Part shown: in pieces, positions 8,923-16,658 of the stretch
How positions within the stretch are numbered: the stretch's first letter is position 1
Layout of the letters: each line of letters begins with the position of its first letter
Assembly (NCBI GenBank): GCA_019694835.1
Contig: JAIBBE010000237.1
Location: 1 to 39,057, forward strand
DNA: 39,057 nt
Direction of reading: 5' to 3'
Origin: Fimbriimonadaceae bacterium
GTDB lineage: Bacteria; Armatimonadota; Fimbriimonadia; Fimbriimonadales; Fimbriimonadaceae
The notes under the pieces: generated by a model
Seen by the model: only the letters and a program-made list of their open reading frames with translations
Database searches by the model: none
Told to the model about the DNA's origin: nothing
Translations under genes and position numbers: made by a program

Positions 8923-9840
8923 GTGACTAAACCTCGTGCGCTCCAGCCTGGCGATACGCTTGCCATCGTTTCACCGTCCTCACCCATTGCGAAGGAGAAG
9001 TTGGAGCGTGGCCTTGAAGTCCTCCACCAGGCTGGATACCGGACCAAGGTCTATCCGCATGCCCTCGACGCCAACGACTACATGGCGGGCGAGGACAAAG
9101 ACAGGATGTCCGACCTCCAGCAGGCCTTCGCAGATCCTGAGGTCGATGCCGTTTACTGCTCGCGCGGCGGCTATGGCTGTGCTCGCCTCATGCCCTACCT
9201 CGACCTCGATGCAATGGCGGCCAGCGGCAAGATGTTCTTGGGCTTCAGCGACATCACCACGATCCATTTGGCGCTTAATCGGCGCGGCCTGGTCACCCTG
9301 TACTCGCCGATGGCGCTGTCTTTCTCGGTGGAGCGTCAGCCTTGGGTCTACGAGTCATTCCTTGGTGCGCTCAAGGGTGATACGACGACGCCAAAAGACG
9401 CCCCGAAAGCGAACACCTTGGTAGGGGGAACGGTCGAGGCCGAGGTCTGCGGCGGATGCTTATGTCTACTCACCGACAGTTTGGGGACGCCCGACGCCCT
9501 TGATGCCGCTGGAAAGATCCTGCTCATCGAGGACATCGACGAGCACCCACATCGCGTTGACGCGATGTTCACCCACCTCATCACCTCGGGAATTCTGCAA
9601 TCTGCAGCAGGAATCGTTGTTGGCGAAATGACGGGAACGGACGAGAAAGTCGACGCGTCCATCGGGGGGAGACCGTGGCGGGACATCGTTATTGACCGTG
9701 TCTTACCGCTCGGAATTCCGGCTGTCATTGACTTCCCGTTCGGTCATGTGAAGAACATGCTGACGATGCCGCTCGGAATTCGAGCCAGGTTAGACGCCGA
9801 CGCGGGTACGCTAACCTATCTTGAGCGATGCGCCTTATGA
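8923..9840 (+). CDS. LD-carboxypeptidase, peptidase family S66 (LdcA-like)
   Basis: A 305-residue S66 serine peptidase. The family removes the terminal D-Ala from tetrapeptides of peptidoglycan or acts on related peptides (MccF-type). Visible are the N-terminal nucleophile-domain start (GDTLAIVSPSSP), CSRGGYG, and the triad positions: Ser109 in GFSDIT, Glu203 in LLIEDIDEHPHR, and His275 in DFPFGHVKN. No signal peptide is seen, which fits the cytoplasmic recycling type. The start is GTG, since the next in-frame ATG lies inside the fold. The 3' end overlaps the glycosidase gene, so the two are probably co-transcribed and may act on cell-wall material. Confidence 0.9.
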   Translation: MTKPRALQPGDTLAIVSPSSPIAKEKLERGLEVLHQAGYRTKVYPHALDANDYMAGEDKDRMSDLQQAFADPEVDAVYCSRGGYGCARLMPYLDLDAMAASGKMFLGFSDITTIHLALNRRGLVTLYSPMALSFSVERQPWVYESFLGALKGDTTTPKDAPKANTLVGGTVEAEVCGGCLCLLTDSLGTPDALDAAGKILLIEDIDEHPHRVDAMFTHLITSGILQSAAGIVVGEMTGTDEKVDASIGGRPWRDIVIDRVLPLGIPAVIDFPFGHVKNMLTMPLGIRARLDADAGTLTYLERCAL

Positions 9841-11243
9841 TTTGTTGTGACCGATCCCGAATTTGCCTGAGCACCTTGCTCGGGCTCACCCTGCTCACCG
9901 GTTTGACCGGTGTTTCGCATGCCCAGACGTGGGAGAAACTCATCATGCCCGGGCTGACCTACCGCATGGAGGTCGACCAGGCCACGCCTCGCGTCGTGCA
10001 TGCGCTGCGATACACCCCCGGCAACCCGTTCGTCCATCCACGCCCGGAGGTCGCAAAACTCACTGTCTATGAGCCGGACGAGACGAAGGGACGGGAAGAG
10101 CTTTCGGCCCTCGTCAAGCGGGTGAACGCGGTTGGAGGCATCAACGGGGATTTCTTCCCCTTTACGGGCGATCCATTGGGGGCGATGGTACGCAGCGGCG
10201 AACTGCTCAGCCCACCCTTCCCTGACCGAGCGGTTTTCGGTTGGGGCAAAGCAATTTCGGCGGTTGGCCGACTGAAATGGAAGGCGACGCTTTATCCCGA
10301 GGGCGGTGAGAAGATCGAGATCAACGCTCTGAACGAAGAGTGGGGTGAAGATGGCTACGTGCTGAACACGGCGAGCGCGGGCTACTCGATGGCCAAGCTT
10401 CCCAACGCGCACATGGTCATCAAACTCGACAGCACCTCCATTCCGCCCAGCGGCAAGGTGACCGGCGTCTTCGAGAGTGTCGTGACCGATCAGGAATCGG
10501 TGCAGATCGATGCGACGACGATGATCTTGGTGGCGCGCGGCGAATCGCGAATAAGCCGCCTCGCGAAGCTGAAGGTGGGCCAGAAGGTCACTCTCGACAT
10601 GGCGACTCTTGGGCTTGACTGGAACAAGGTCGACAACGTGGTCGGCGGCGGTCCGTTCTTGGTCGTCGGCGGTCGGAAGTTCATCGACTGGAAGGAAGCT
10701 GGATTCAAGGACAATTTCGCGCTCAAGCGCCACCCGCGAACGGCTATCGGCAAGACCAAGCAGGGCGACATTTGGATGGTGGCTGTCGAGGGGCGACAGC
10801 CGATGAGCGAAGGCGCGACGTTGGATGAGCTTGCCGACGTTATGTTGGGGCTGGGCTGCATCGACGCGGTGAACTTGGATGGCGGTGGCAGTACCACTCT
10901 CAATCTTTACGGACTCAACATGAACCGGCCGAGCGACGGCAAGGAGCGTCCAATCGCTAACGCCGTGCTCTTCATCGGCCCGGTGCCTGCTGCGACCGAG
11001 GAACCGTTCGTCATCCGCGGTCCGGCCCGCCTGGAAGCTGGTGGAAAGGCCGATTATTCCATCGTCGCTGGGGATGGCAAGGCCGTACCCATCAACGAGG
11101 TTTTGTGGAGTTCGACGGGTGCTGCATGGGTCGACCAGGGTGGCAAACTTCGGGCTCTGACTCAAGGAAACGCCGTGCTTTCGGCATGGGTACGCGGGCA
11201 GCTGCTCACGATTACGGTCCAAGTTGCTGGAGGGCCAAAATAG
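9828..11243 (+). CDS. Secreted phosphodiester glycosidase (NAGPA/DUF2233) family protein
   Basis: A 471-residue exported protein with a signal peptide ending near GVSHAQ. The NAGPA-type domain runs about 60-385. GGINGDFFPF and GAMVRSGELLS mark the first half, and HPRTAIGKTKQG, VEGRQPMSEGATLDELA and DAVNLDGGGSTTLN mark the catalytic C-terminal half. Family members cleave GlcNAc-1-phosphodiester or related glycosidic bonds in exopolysaccharide or cell-wall polymers. The last 80 residues form an Ig-like tail (IRGPARLEAGGKADYSIVAG). The start is 9828, or 9837 where ATGA overlaps the upstream stop. Either keeps the signal peptide. The overlap with the S66 gene implies coupled translation. Confidence 0.85.
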   Translation: MRLMICCDRSRICLSTLLGLTLLTGLTGVSHAQTWEKLIMPGLTYRMEVDQATPRVVHALRYTPGNPFVHPRPEVAKLTVYEPDETKGREELSALVKRVNAVGGINGDFFPFTGDPLGAMVRSGELLSPPFPDRAVFGWGKAISAVGRLKWKATLYPEGGEKIEINALNEEWGEDGYVLNTASAGYSMAKLPNAHMVIKLDSTSIPPSGKVTGVFESVVTDQESVQIDATTMILVARGESRISRLAKLKVGQKVTLDMATLGLDWNKVDNVVGGGPFLVVGGRKFIDWKEAGFKDNFALKRHPRTAIGKTKQGDIWMVAVEGRQPMSEGATLDELADVMLGLGCIDAVNLDGGGSTTLNLYGLNMNRPSDGKERPIANAVLFIGPVPAATEEPFVIRGPARLEAGGKADYSIVAGDGKAVPINEVLWSSTGAAWVDQGGKLRALTQGNAVLSAWVRGQLLTITVQVAGGPK

Positions 11244-11285
11244 GCTGCAACCTCTGGGCTGGCAGCCCGATATCTTGAGATAACG

Positions 11286-11861
11286 ATGCTCACCGTCTAC
11301 ATCATTTCCGCGATCGTTGCCGGTGCCCTGATTGTGGTGTCCGCACTCAGCGGTGGACATGACGGCGGCGGCCATGACGCAGATGTGGGCCACGATTTCG
11401 ATGCAGGTCATGATGTCGACACCCATGGCGAGGCCTTCGACGGGGCATGGGTTCCTTTCCTCAGTATTCGGTTCTGGACGTACTTCTTTGCCGCTTTTGG
11501 CCTCATTGGGTTATTGCTGACATGGCTGAACGCCGCCAGTCAGCCCCTCACGATTGGGCTAGCGGTCGGAGGCGGACTCCTGACCGGACTCGCCGTCGCC
11601 GCCATCATGCGATGGCTTAAGAACACCTCCACCGGATCGGCGACGATTCATGAACTGCTGGGCAAGGAAGCGAAAGTGCTCGTCGGCGTCAAGCCCAGCC
11701 AGCTCGGCAAGGTCCGGATCGAAACGAAGGGCGAGATGATTGACCTCATCGCCACGTCGGAGAGCGGGGAACCCATTGAGGCGGGGGAGAACGTGGTCGT
11801 GGTCGGCGTCGATGGCAATCAAGCCAAGATCGCCCGGCGCAAGGACATCCTCGGGGACTAG
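11286..11861 (+). CDS. NfeD/OB-fold type membrane protein with His/Asp-rich loop
   Basis: A 191-residue membrane protein. A first transmembrane helix (VYIISAIVAGALIVVSAL, about 4-21) is followed by a strikingly His/Asp/Gly-rich loop (about 23-50, repeated GHD motifs). Two or three further helices lie about 60-110 (FWTYFFAAFGLIGLLLTWL, then LAVGGGLLTGLAVAAIM). The C-terminal 75 residues look like a small NfeD-type beta-barrel (GKEAKVLVGVKPSQLGKVRI, ENVVVVGVDGNQAKIARR). NfeD-like proteins usually partner SPFH/stomatin proteins, none of which is seen here. The loop looks able to bind a metal (inference). The stop overlaps the convergent nuoK stop within CTAG. A TATCTT box lies nine bases before the ATG. 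Confidence 0.7.
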   Translation: MLTVYIISAIVAGALIVVSALSGGHDGGGHDADVGHDFDAGHDVDTHGEAFDGAWVPFLSIRFWTYFFAAFGLIGLLLTWLNAASQPLTIGLAVGGGLLTGLAVAAIMRWLKNTSTGSATIHELLGKEAKVLVGVKPSQLGKVRIETKGEMIDLIATSESGEPIEAGENVVVVGVDGNQAKIARRKDILGD

Positions 11862-12202
11862 CCGCGCATCGCGCTCATTTCGTCGAGGTCGACTTCGTTG
11901 CGCAGGCGGAAGATGGCCATGATGATGCCGAGGCCAACGGCGACTTCGGCAGCCGCAACCGCCATCACGAAAATCACCATCATTTGTCCGGCTTGGGCGG
12001 AACTGGCTTGGCCGCTCGCGCCGACGATTGGTGAGGGCAAGTAGCGGGCGAAGGCGAGGAAGGTGAGATTGACGGCGTTCAGCATGAGTTCAATGCACAT
12101 GAACACCACGACGGGATTTCGGCGGACGATGACGCCCACGGCACCAGTCGTGAACATAAAGAGTCCGAGGGCCAGGTAGGCCCACATCGGTACGCCGCTC
12201 AC
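11858..12202 (-). CDS. nuoK: NADH-quinone oxidoreductase subunit K (orphan copy)
   Basis: A 114-residue subunit of the membrane arm of respiratory complex I. The three expected helices are visible: YLALGLFMFTTGAVGVIV, VVFMCIELMLNAVNLTFLAF with the conserved Glu, and MMVIFVMAVAAAEVAVGLGI with the second conserved Glu. The start is probably GTG at 12202: it gives the usual few residues before the first helix and has TATACT seven bases upstream. The ATG at 12185-12187 is the alternative. Unusually, no other nuo gene is adjacent. It lies alone between the NfeD-like gene (convergent, overlapping stops) and the M48 gene (divergent). Confidence 0.88.
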   Translation of the reverse strand: MSGVPMWAYLALGLFMFTTGAVGVIVRRNPVVVFMCIELMLNAVNLTFLAFARYLPSPIVGASGQASSAQAGQMMVIFVMAVAAAEVAVGLGIIMAIFRLRNEVDLDEMSAMRG

Positions 12203-12209
12203 GACCGGC

Positions 12210-12215
12210 AGTATA
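12210..12215 (-). promoter_or_regulatory. -10-like box of nuoK
   Basis: TATACT on the minus strand, seven bases before the GTG at 12202. A GGGGGG run lies just upstream, but it is too far from the start to act as a ribosome-binding site, so a nearly leaderless transcript is likely. Confidence 0.4.
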
Positions 12216-12245
12216 TCCCCCCGCGCAACGGGTCCGCATCCTCCC

Positions 12246-12359
12246 CCGTACCGCTGGCGTCCCGCCGGCACTCCCCCGTACGACGTTCGTCCCCGCCTGC
12301 ATTGCGATAACCTGTACTCGGCGACTTTTCGGGATGCCGGCGGGACGCCAGCGGTACGG
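12246..12359. repeat. REPIN-like inverted repeat (GGCGTCCCGCC family)
   Basis: Two perfect 25-bp inverted arms, 12246-12270 and 12335-12359, core GTACCGCTGGCGTCCCGCC, with a 64-bp spacer. Each arm itself folds into a GCTGGCG / CGCCGGC hairpin with a TCC loop. A paired, self-palindromic arrangement like this is typical of REP doublets (REPINs). It occupies the divergent nuoK/M48 intergenic region. No REP-associated transposase is present in the window. Confidence 0.7.
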
Positions 12360-12413
12360 TAGATAACACGATCCTGCAACGGAGCAACCAAACAACCGTA
12401 ATGTAGGATAGCC

Positions 12414-13274
12414 ATGGCTCGAAAGCACTTGACCGGCATCAGCACCGACGCTTACATCTCGGACAACGACCGACGCGCGCTGGAGGCGCTTAAGCGGGTT
12501 CCCCTTCTGCCTAAGATCGTGCAGAAGTTCTACGAGGTCGGCTTGGATCGGTGGCTGTATTGCTACAACATGTCGATGAGCGTGCGGTGTGGGCCGAAGC
12601 AGTACCGAACCCTTTACGAAATCATGCGCGAGTCATGCGCGGTCCTCGACATGCCCGAGCCGGAGCTTTACGTCACGAGCAACCCGTTCCCGAACGCCTA
12701 CACCAGCGGCGTCGAGCGTCCATACGTGACGATCCGCTCGTCAATGATCGATACGCTGACCGACGAGCAGCTCTTCCACCTCATGGGCCACGAACTCGGG
12801 CACGTCAAGGCTGGCCACACGCTGTACAAATCCGTCGCCGCCGTCCTTGCTCCCCTGCTGGAGTTGATTGGTCGTCGGACGTTCGGACTTGGCGACGCGG
12901 CCAGCATAGCGCTCGTCTTGGCCATGTCGGAGTGGTCTCGCCAAGCAGAAATCAGTGCCGACCGCGCCGGCTTGCTCGTGTCCCAGTCGCTCGACCTCTC
13001 GATCGACGCGAACCTCGCCATGTGTGCAGGCCCGAACCGACTATCGCACGAAATGAGCCGCGAGGCATTCATGGATCAGGCCCGAACGTATCAGGACATG
13101 AACGCGCTGGATGCGATCGGCAAAGTCGTCATCTTCCTGCTGATGAGTTCGACCTACACCCATCCGATGCCCGTCCACCGGACACAGGAACTGGAGCGTT
13201 GGGTGCTGAGCGGCGCTTATGAGCGGATCATGTCGGGCGATTACCCGCGCGTGAAGGAAGCGGCCGCCGTCTAG
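12414..13274 (+). CDS. M48-family zinc metalloprotease (HtpX/Oma1-like)
   Basis: A 286-residue M48 peptidase. The zinc-binding motif is HELGH (about residues 124-128, in HLMGHELGHVKAGHTLY). The third ligand is the Glu of WSRQAEISADRAGLL (about 180). Preceding motifs fit the family (ELYVTSNPFPNAYTSG, the 'N-A-F/Y' substrate strand, and YVTIRSSMIDTLTDEQL). Two hydrophobic stretches (about 138-150 and 156-170) may anchor it in the membrane. Its role is presumably membrane-protein quality control or envelope maintenance. TAGGAT lies four bases before the ATG and also resembles a weak ribosome-binding site. The lipoprotein gene follows after 14 bp. Confidence 0.9.
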   Translation: MARKHLTGISTDAYISDNDRRALEALKRVPLLPKIVQKFYEVGLDRWLYCYNMSMSVRCGPKQYRTLYEIMRESCAVLDMPEPELYVTSNPFPNAYTSGVERPYVTIRSSMIDTLTDEQLFHLMGHELGHVKAGHTLYKSVAAVLAPLLELIGRRTFGLGDAASIALVLAMSEWSRQAEISADRAGLLVSQSLDLSIDANLAMCAGPNRLSHEMSREAFMDQARTYQDMNALDAIGKVVIFLLMSSTYTHPMPVHRTQELERWVLSGAYERIMSGDYPRVKEAAAV

Positions 13275-13276
13275 GC

Positions 13277-13282
13277 TAGAAT
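13277..13282 (+). promoter_or_regulatory. -10-like box before the lipoprotein gene
   Basis: TAGAAT exactly six bases before the ATG at 13289. No Shine-Dalgarno sequence is present. The box begins just after the M48 stop codon, so an internal promoter giving a leaderless mRNA is plausible. Confidence 0.4.
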
Positions 13283-13288
13283 CTGGCT

Positions 13289-13699
13289 ATGAAATTCGCC
13301 TGGCTCGGCATCGTCTTGGCCCTTGCTTGGGGTTGCTCGGCTCCGGATCATAAGAATAAGCTGGTCGGAACCTGGCAAAACATCGCCGAAAAGACGGAGA
13401 CGCCGATCACCTATAACGAGGATGGGACCTACGTTCAGACGCTCAATCTGCCGAATATGCCTAATGCAACGGTGATCGTTAAGGGCACCTACAAGCTGAA
13501 CGGCAACGAAATCACGACGGTCTCGAACGGCGTTCAGGTCTACGGGTTGATGCCCCAGCAAGCCGCGCAGGAAGAAGCGAAGTTCAAGTCGGTTATGGGA
13601 AAAGAATTCAAATCCACGTTCAAGTTCATTAACGACAACGAGATCGAAGCCGAGGCCGGAAATCAGAAGGTGACGTTTCGCCGGGTAGGTCCGGGCTAG
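13289..13699 (+). CDS. Putative lipoprotein of unknown function
   Basis: A 136-residue protein with a short signal sequence and a lipobox-like LAWGC (Cys16), so probably lipid-anchored. The rest reads like a small lipocalin-type barrel: KLVGTWQNIAEK opening (the KLxGxW pattern), EDGTYVQTL, VIVKGTYKLNGNEITTV and NEIEAEAGNQKVTFRRV. Such 'KLVGTW...DG...G.Y...' proteins are common small secreted proteins without known activity. Its stop overlaps the GTG start of the next gene by one base (TAGTG). Confidence 0.7.
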   Translation: MKFAWLGIVLALAWGCSAPDHKNKLVGTWQNIAEKTETPITYNEDGTYVQTLNLPNMPNATVIVKGTYKLNGNEITTVSNGVQVYGLMPQQAAQEEAKFKSVMGKEFKSTFKFINDNEIEAEAGNQKVTFRRVGPG

Positions 13700-14796
13700 T
13701 GCGGCGACTTGGTGTGATCATGGCCGGGGGCTCTGGCGAGCGCTTCTGGCCTCTCTCGCGGCGCGACCGACCCAAGCAGCTTCTGCAACTGACTGATAGC
13801 GGTCGAACGATGCTGGAAGAAGCCGTGGAGCGCCTCCATGCGTTCACGGCTCCGGACGACGTGTGGATCGCTGCCGCGCCTCACCTCGTCGATCCGATTC
13901 GGGCGAGCATGCCGGACTTCGCGGTGACGAACATCCTCGCCGAGCCCCATAAGCGAAACACGTCGGGGTGTCTCATTTGGGTTGCTGCGAACTTGCTCGC
14001 CCGTGACCCCGACGCTCGGAAGACATGGTCGATGGCCGTGGTGACGGCCGATCATCGGATTTCACCGACTGCCGGATTTGCCGCCACCGCCAAAGCGGCG
14101 CTCGAAGTCGCCGAGCGGACCGGTGGCCTAAGCACCATCGGCATCCCTCCGACACGGCCGGAGACCGGCTTTGGCTACATCGAAGTGGCTCCAGACAGTG
14201 ACCAGGCTAACCAAGAAGGGGTCGAAGTCGACAAGGTCGCCCGATTCCGCGAGAAGCCACACTTGGAAGACGCCCAAGCCTATGTTGCCTCGGGCAACTT
14301 CCTGTGGAACAGCGGCATGTTCTTCTGGACTGTGGACGGCTTCATGACCGAACTCGAAGCCGCCCACCCCGAAATGGCGGCGGCCGTTGTACCTATTGCA
14401 GAGGCACTTCGCACCGGAAATGTCGACGAAGCCAACCGAATCTTCGAAGCCCTCCCCAATATCTCGATCGACTATGCCTTGATGGAGCGAGCGTCGCAGG
14501 TGTACGTCGCCCGGGCTGCGTTCGATTGGGACGACTTGGGGTCCTGGGATGCCCTTGACCGCTCGTTCGTGCGTGATGAACAGGGGAATGTCGTGCAGGG
14601 CGAGTCCGTGCTCATCGAGGCAAGTGACAACATCGTTTACGGTTCGGACCCGAGGATCGCCACCTGCTTGCTCGGTGTCGAAGGGCTTGTCGTCGTGGTA
14701 ACCGAAGACAGCGTCCTCGTTTGCCCAAAGGACCGCGCACAGGACGTCCGCAAGATCGTCGAGGAACTGCGTTTACGGAACCTGGGCCGGACCTGA
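13699..14796 (+). CDS. manC: Mannose-1-phosphate guanylyltransferase
   Basis: A 365-residue nucleotidyltransferase that makes GDP-mannose from GTP and mannose-1-phosphate, precursor for mannosylated or fucosylated polymers. The N-terminal signature is IMAGGSGERFWPLSRR (about 7-22), followed by PKQLLQL, VVTADH (metal Asp), PETGFGYIE, FREKP and NSGMFFW. DDLGSWDAL and a C-terminal 'VVTEDSVLVCPK' strand finish the GT-A domain. There is no phosphomannose isomerase domain, so it is the short, monofunctional form. The start is GTG, overlapping the lipoprotein stop. It is convergent with fucI 18 bp downstream. Confidence 0.93.
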   Translation: MRRLGVIMAGGSGERFWPLSRRDRPKQLLQLTDSGRTMLEEAVERLHAFTAPDDVWIAAAPHLVDPIRASMPDFAVTNILAEPHKRNTSGCLIWVAANLLARDPDARKTWSMAVVTADHRISPTAGFAATAKAALEVAERTGGLSTIGIPPTRPETGFGYIEVAPDSDQANQEGVEVDKVARFREKPHLEDAQAYVASGNFLWNSGMFFWTVDGFMTELEAAHPEMAAAVVPIAEALRTGNVDEANRIFEALPNISIDYALMERASQVYVARAAFDWDDLGSWDALDRSFVRDEQGNVVQGESVLIEASDNIVYGSDPRIATCLLGVEGLVVVVTEDSVLVCPKDRAQDVRKIVEELRLRNLGRT

Positions 14797-14814
14797 AACC
14801 GCCTCTCCGTTTGA

Positions 14815-16581
14815 CTAGCCGTAGAGGGGGCCATAGTTCGCGCATGCGCGAAAGTCGGCGCCCTTGGCGTCCATGGCTCCAAATCGATCCCACACCGCGG
14901 GGCGGAAGATTCTGTCGGCCGGGACATTGTGCATATCGACCGGAATCCGAAGGATCGAGCATAGGGTGATCAGGTCTGCGCCAATGTGGCCATAAGCGAT
15001 CGCGCCGTGATTCGCACCCCAAGCGTTCATGACTGAGTACGCATCCTTGAACGGACCGTCCGAATGGGGATCGGTGCGCGGGAGGAACCAAGTGGTCGGC
15101 CAGGTCGGGTTCGTGCGTTCGTCGAGCTTCTGATGAACCTCGCTCGACAGGTTGACGGTCACCCCCTCGACGATCTGCATGACGGGGCCGAGGCCGCGCA
15201 CGAGGTTAAGGCGGCACATCGTGACGGGCATCCGTCCGCGGGTGGTGAAGTCGGTGGACCAGCCTCCGCCGGGGAAGTACTCGAGCATCGAAGGGCACCA
15301 GAGCGTGGCGTCAAGGCACGCCTGGACTTCGGCTTCGGAGATCTCCCAGGACGGTTTCAGCGTCGGCTGGTTCTGGTCGTTCGTCATCTGCCCGGTCCAG
15401 TCGAGAGCGGCGGGTCCGGAGTTGATCAAATGCAGAACTCCGTCTTCGGCACGACCGGTCACGCGGTTGATTGCGGCGGGGCTCCAGTAAGTGCGAACAT
15501 CGGCAAAGAGCTGCGCGCTGCCCGTCAGCAGGTGGCCGAAGAGCATCGACATGCCGTTGAGGGCGTCGTTCTCAGTCGCTACCATGTAGGGCTGGCGGAT
15601 GCCATTCCAGTCGAACGACGAAGTGAGGATGGCCTCCAGGAAATCGCCGTTCGGGAAGTGGTCCGTCCATTGGCGCTGGCCCTGGAAACCGCCGACCAGG
15701 GCGTTATGGCCGAGGGCCTGCTCGGGGTAGCCGTCCAGGTTCGGGTTACCGACCATCAGATCGCGTACGATCAGCGCCATCTTGACGCTCATCTCCCAAT
15801 CTGCGTCCTTCTGGTTTCGGGTTCGCTGCTTGGGCTCCGGGTTCCAGTCCTTGCCCTCCTTACAGTTCGCCCTCGTCCAAGCCAAGGCGCGGTCGTATTC
15901 GGCTTGGTCGTACAGCCCTTTCTGGATACGGCCAAGAACTTCGCTCATGTCGACCGCTTCTGCGCGCATACCGAACCAGCGCTCAAAGAGCTCGGGGTCG
16001 ACGATGGAGCCGCCGATGCCCATGCTCGTTCCGCCGACCGAGAGGTAACTGGTGCCCTTCATCGTCGCCGCCGCAAGGCCGGCGCGAGCGAAGCGCAGGA
16101 GCTTCTCCTTCACGTCGCCCGGAATGCTGGTGTCGCCGGCGTCTTGGACATCCTTGCCATAAATGCCAAAGCAGGGCAGACCTTTTTGCGCATGAGCGGC
16201 GAGGGTGGCTGCGAGGTAAACCGCGCCTGGACGCTCGGTGCCGTTGAAACCCCAAATCGCTTTCGGGATTTGTGGGTCCATGTCCATCGTCTCCGAGCCG
16301 TAGCACCAGCACGGCGTGACGGTGATCGAGACGCCGACGCCTTCGCGTCGAAACTTCTCCGCGCAATCGGCCGCCTCGGCAACCCCGCCAATAGCCCGGT
16401 CCGCGATGACGCACTCGACGGGTTCACCGCTCGCGTGCCGCAGATTCGAGAGGAGGTCGGAGGTCGTCTTCGCCATCGCCATGACTTGGCCTTCCAGAGA
16501 CTCGCGGACTCCCCCGTATCGTCCGTCGATGGTAGGTCGAATGCCGATCTTGGGGAGGGGAGTACGAAGCCGATGCGCCAT
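14815..16581 (-). CDS. fucI: L-fucose isomerase
   Basis: A 588-residue ketol isomerase converting L-fucose to L-fuculose (the family also accepts D-arabinose). It starts [20 protein letters not shown]. Metal ligands fall at the expected places: Glu337 in ATENDALNG, Asp361 in [11 protein letters not shown], and the His of [11 protein letters not shown] (about 525-532). The length matches the family (about 590). A TAAAAC box is exactly six bases upstream of the ATG with no ribosome-binding site. No fuculokinase or fuculose-phosphate aldolase gene is in the window, so the pathway would continue elsewhere. Together with the GH95 fucosidase it suggests fucose utilisation. Confidence 0.95.
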   Translation of the reverse strand: MAHRLRTPLPKIGIRPTIDGRYGGVRESLEGQVMAMAKTTSDLLSNLRHASGEPVECVIADRAIGGVAEAADCAEKFRREGVGVSITVTPCWCYGSETMDMDPQIPKAIWGFNGTERPGAVYLAATLAAHAQKGLPCFGIYGKDVQDAGDTSIPGDVKEKLLRFARAGLAAATMKGTSYLSVGGTSMGIGGSIVDPELFERWFGMRAEAVDMSEVLGRIQKGLYDQAEYDRALAWTRANCKEGKDWNPEPKQRTRNQKDADWEMSVKMALIVRDLMVGNPNLDGYPEQALGHNALVGGFQGQRQWTDHFPNGDFLEAILTSSFDWNGIRQPYMVATENDALNGMSMLFGHLLTGSAQLFADVRTYWSPAAINRVTGRAEDGVLHLINSGPAALDWTGQMTNDQNQPTLKPSWEISEAEVQACLDATLWCPSMLEYFPGGGWSTDFTTRGRMPVTMCRLNLVRGLGPVMQIVEGVTVNLSSEVHQKLDERTNPTWPTTWFLPRTDPHSDGPFKDAYSVMNAWGANHGAIAYGHIGADLITLCSILRIPVDMHNVPADRIFRPAVWDRFGAMDAKGADFRACANYGPLYG

Positions 16582-16587
16582 TCCCGG

Positions 16588-16593
16588 GTTTTA
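16588..16593 (-). promoter_or_regulatory. -10-like box of fucI
   Basis: TAAAAC on the minus strand, six bases before the fucI ATG. No convincing -35 is seen. The box lies next to the T-run of the upstream terminator. Confidence 0.35.
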
Positions 16594-16604
16594 CCCTTGA
16601 CACA

Positions 16605-16632
16605 GAAAAACGGGCCACCCGAAGGTGGCCCG
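16605..16632 (-). terminator. Rho-independent terminator of the dockerin protein gene
   Basis: Read on the minus strand: stem CGGGCCACC, loop TTCG, stem GGTGGCCCG, then TTTTT (complement of 16606-16610). It starts 27 bases after the stop of the secreted protein gene and before fucI. This is the clearest intrinsic terminator in the window. Confidence 0.9.
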
Positions 16633-16658
16633 AATTCAACTTTGGTCTGAGAGCGAGA

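Noticed and set aside
9816..11426. 536-codon open frame on the minus strand
   Set aside because: Opposite the phosphodiester glycosidase gene, whose signal peptide and catalytic motifs are clear.
15064..16650. 528-codon open frame on the plus strand
   Set aside because: Opposite fucI, which has all metal ligands; low-complexity translation.
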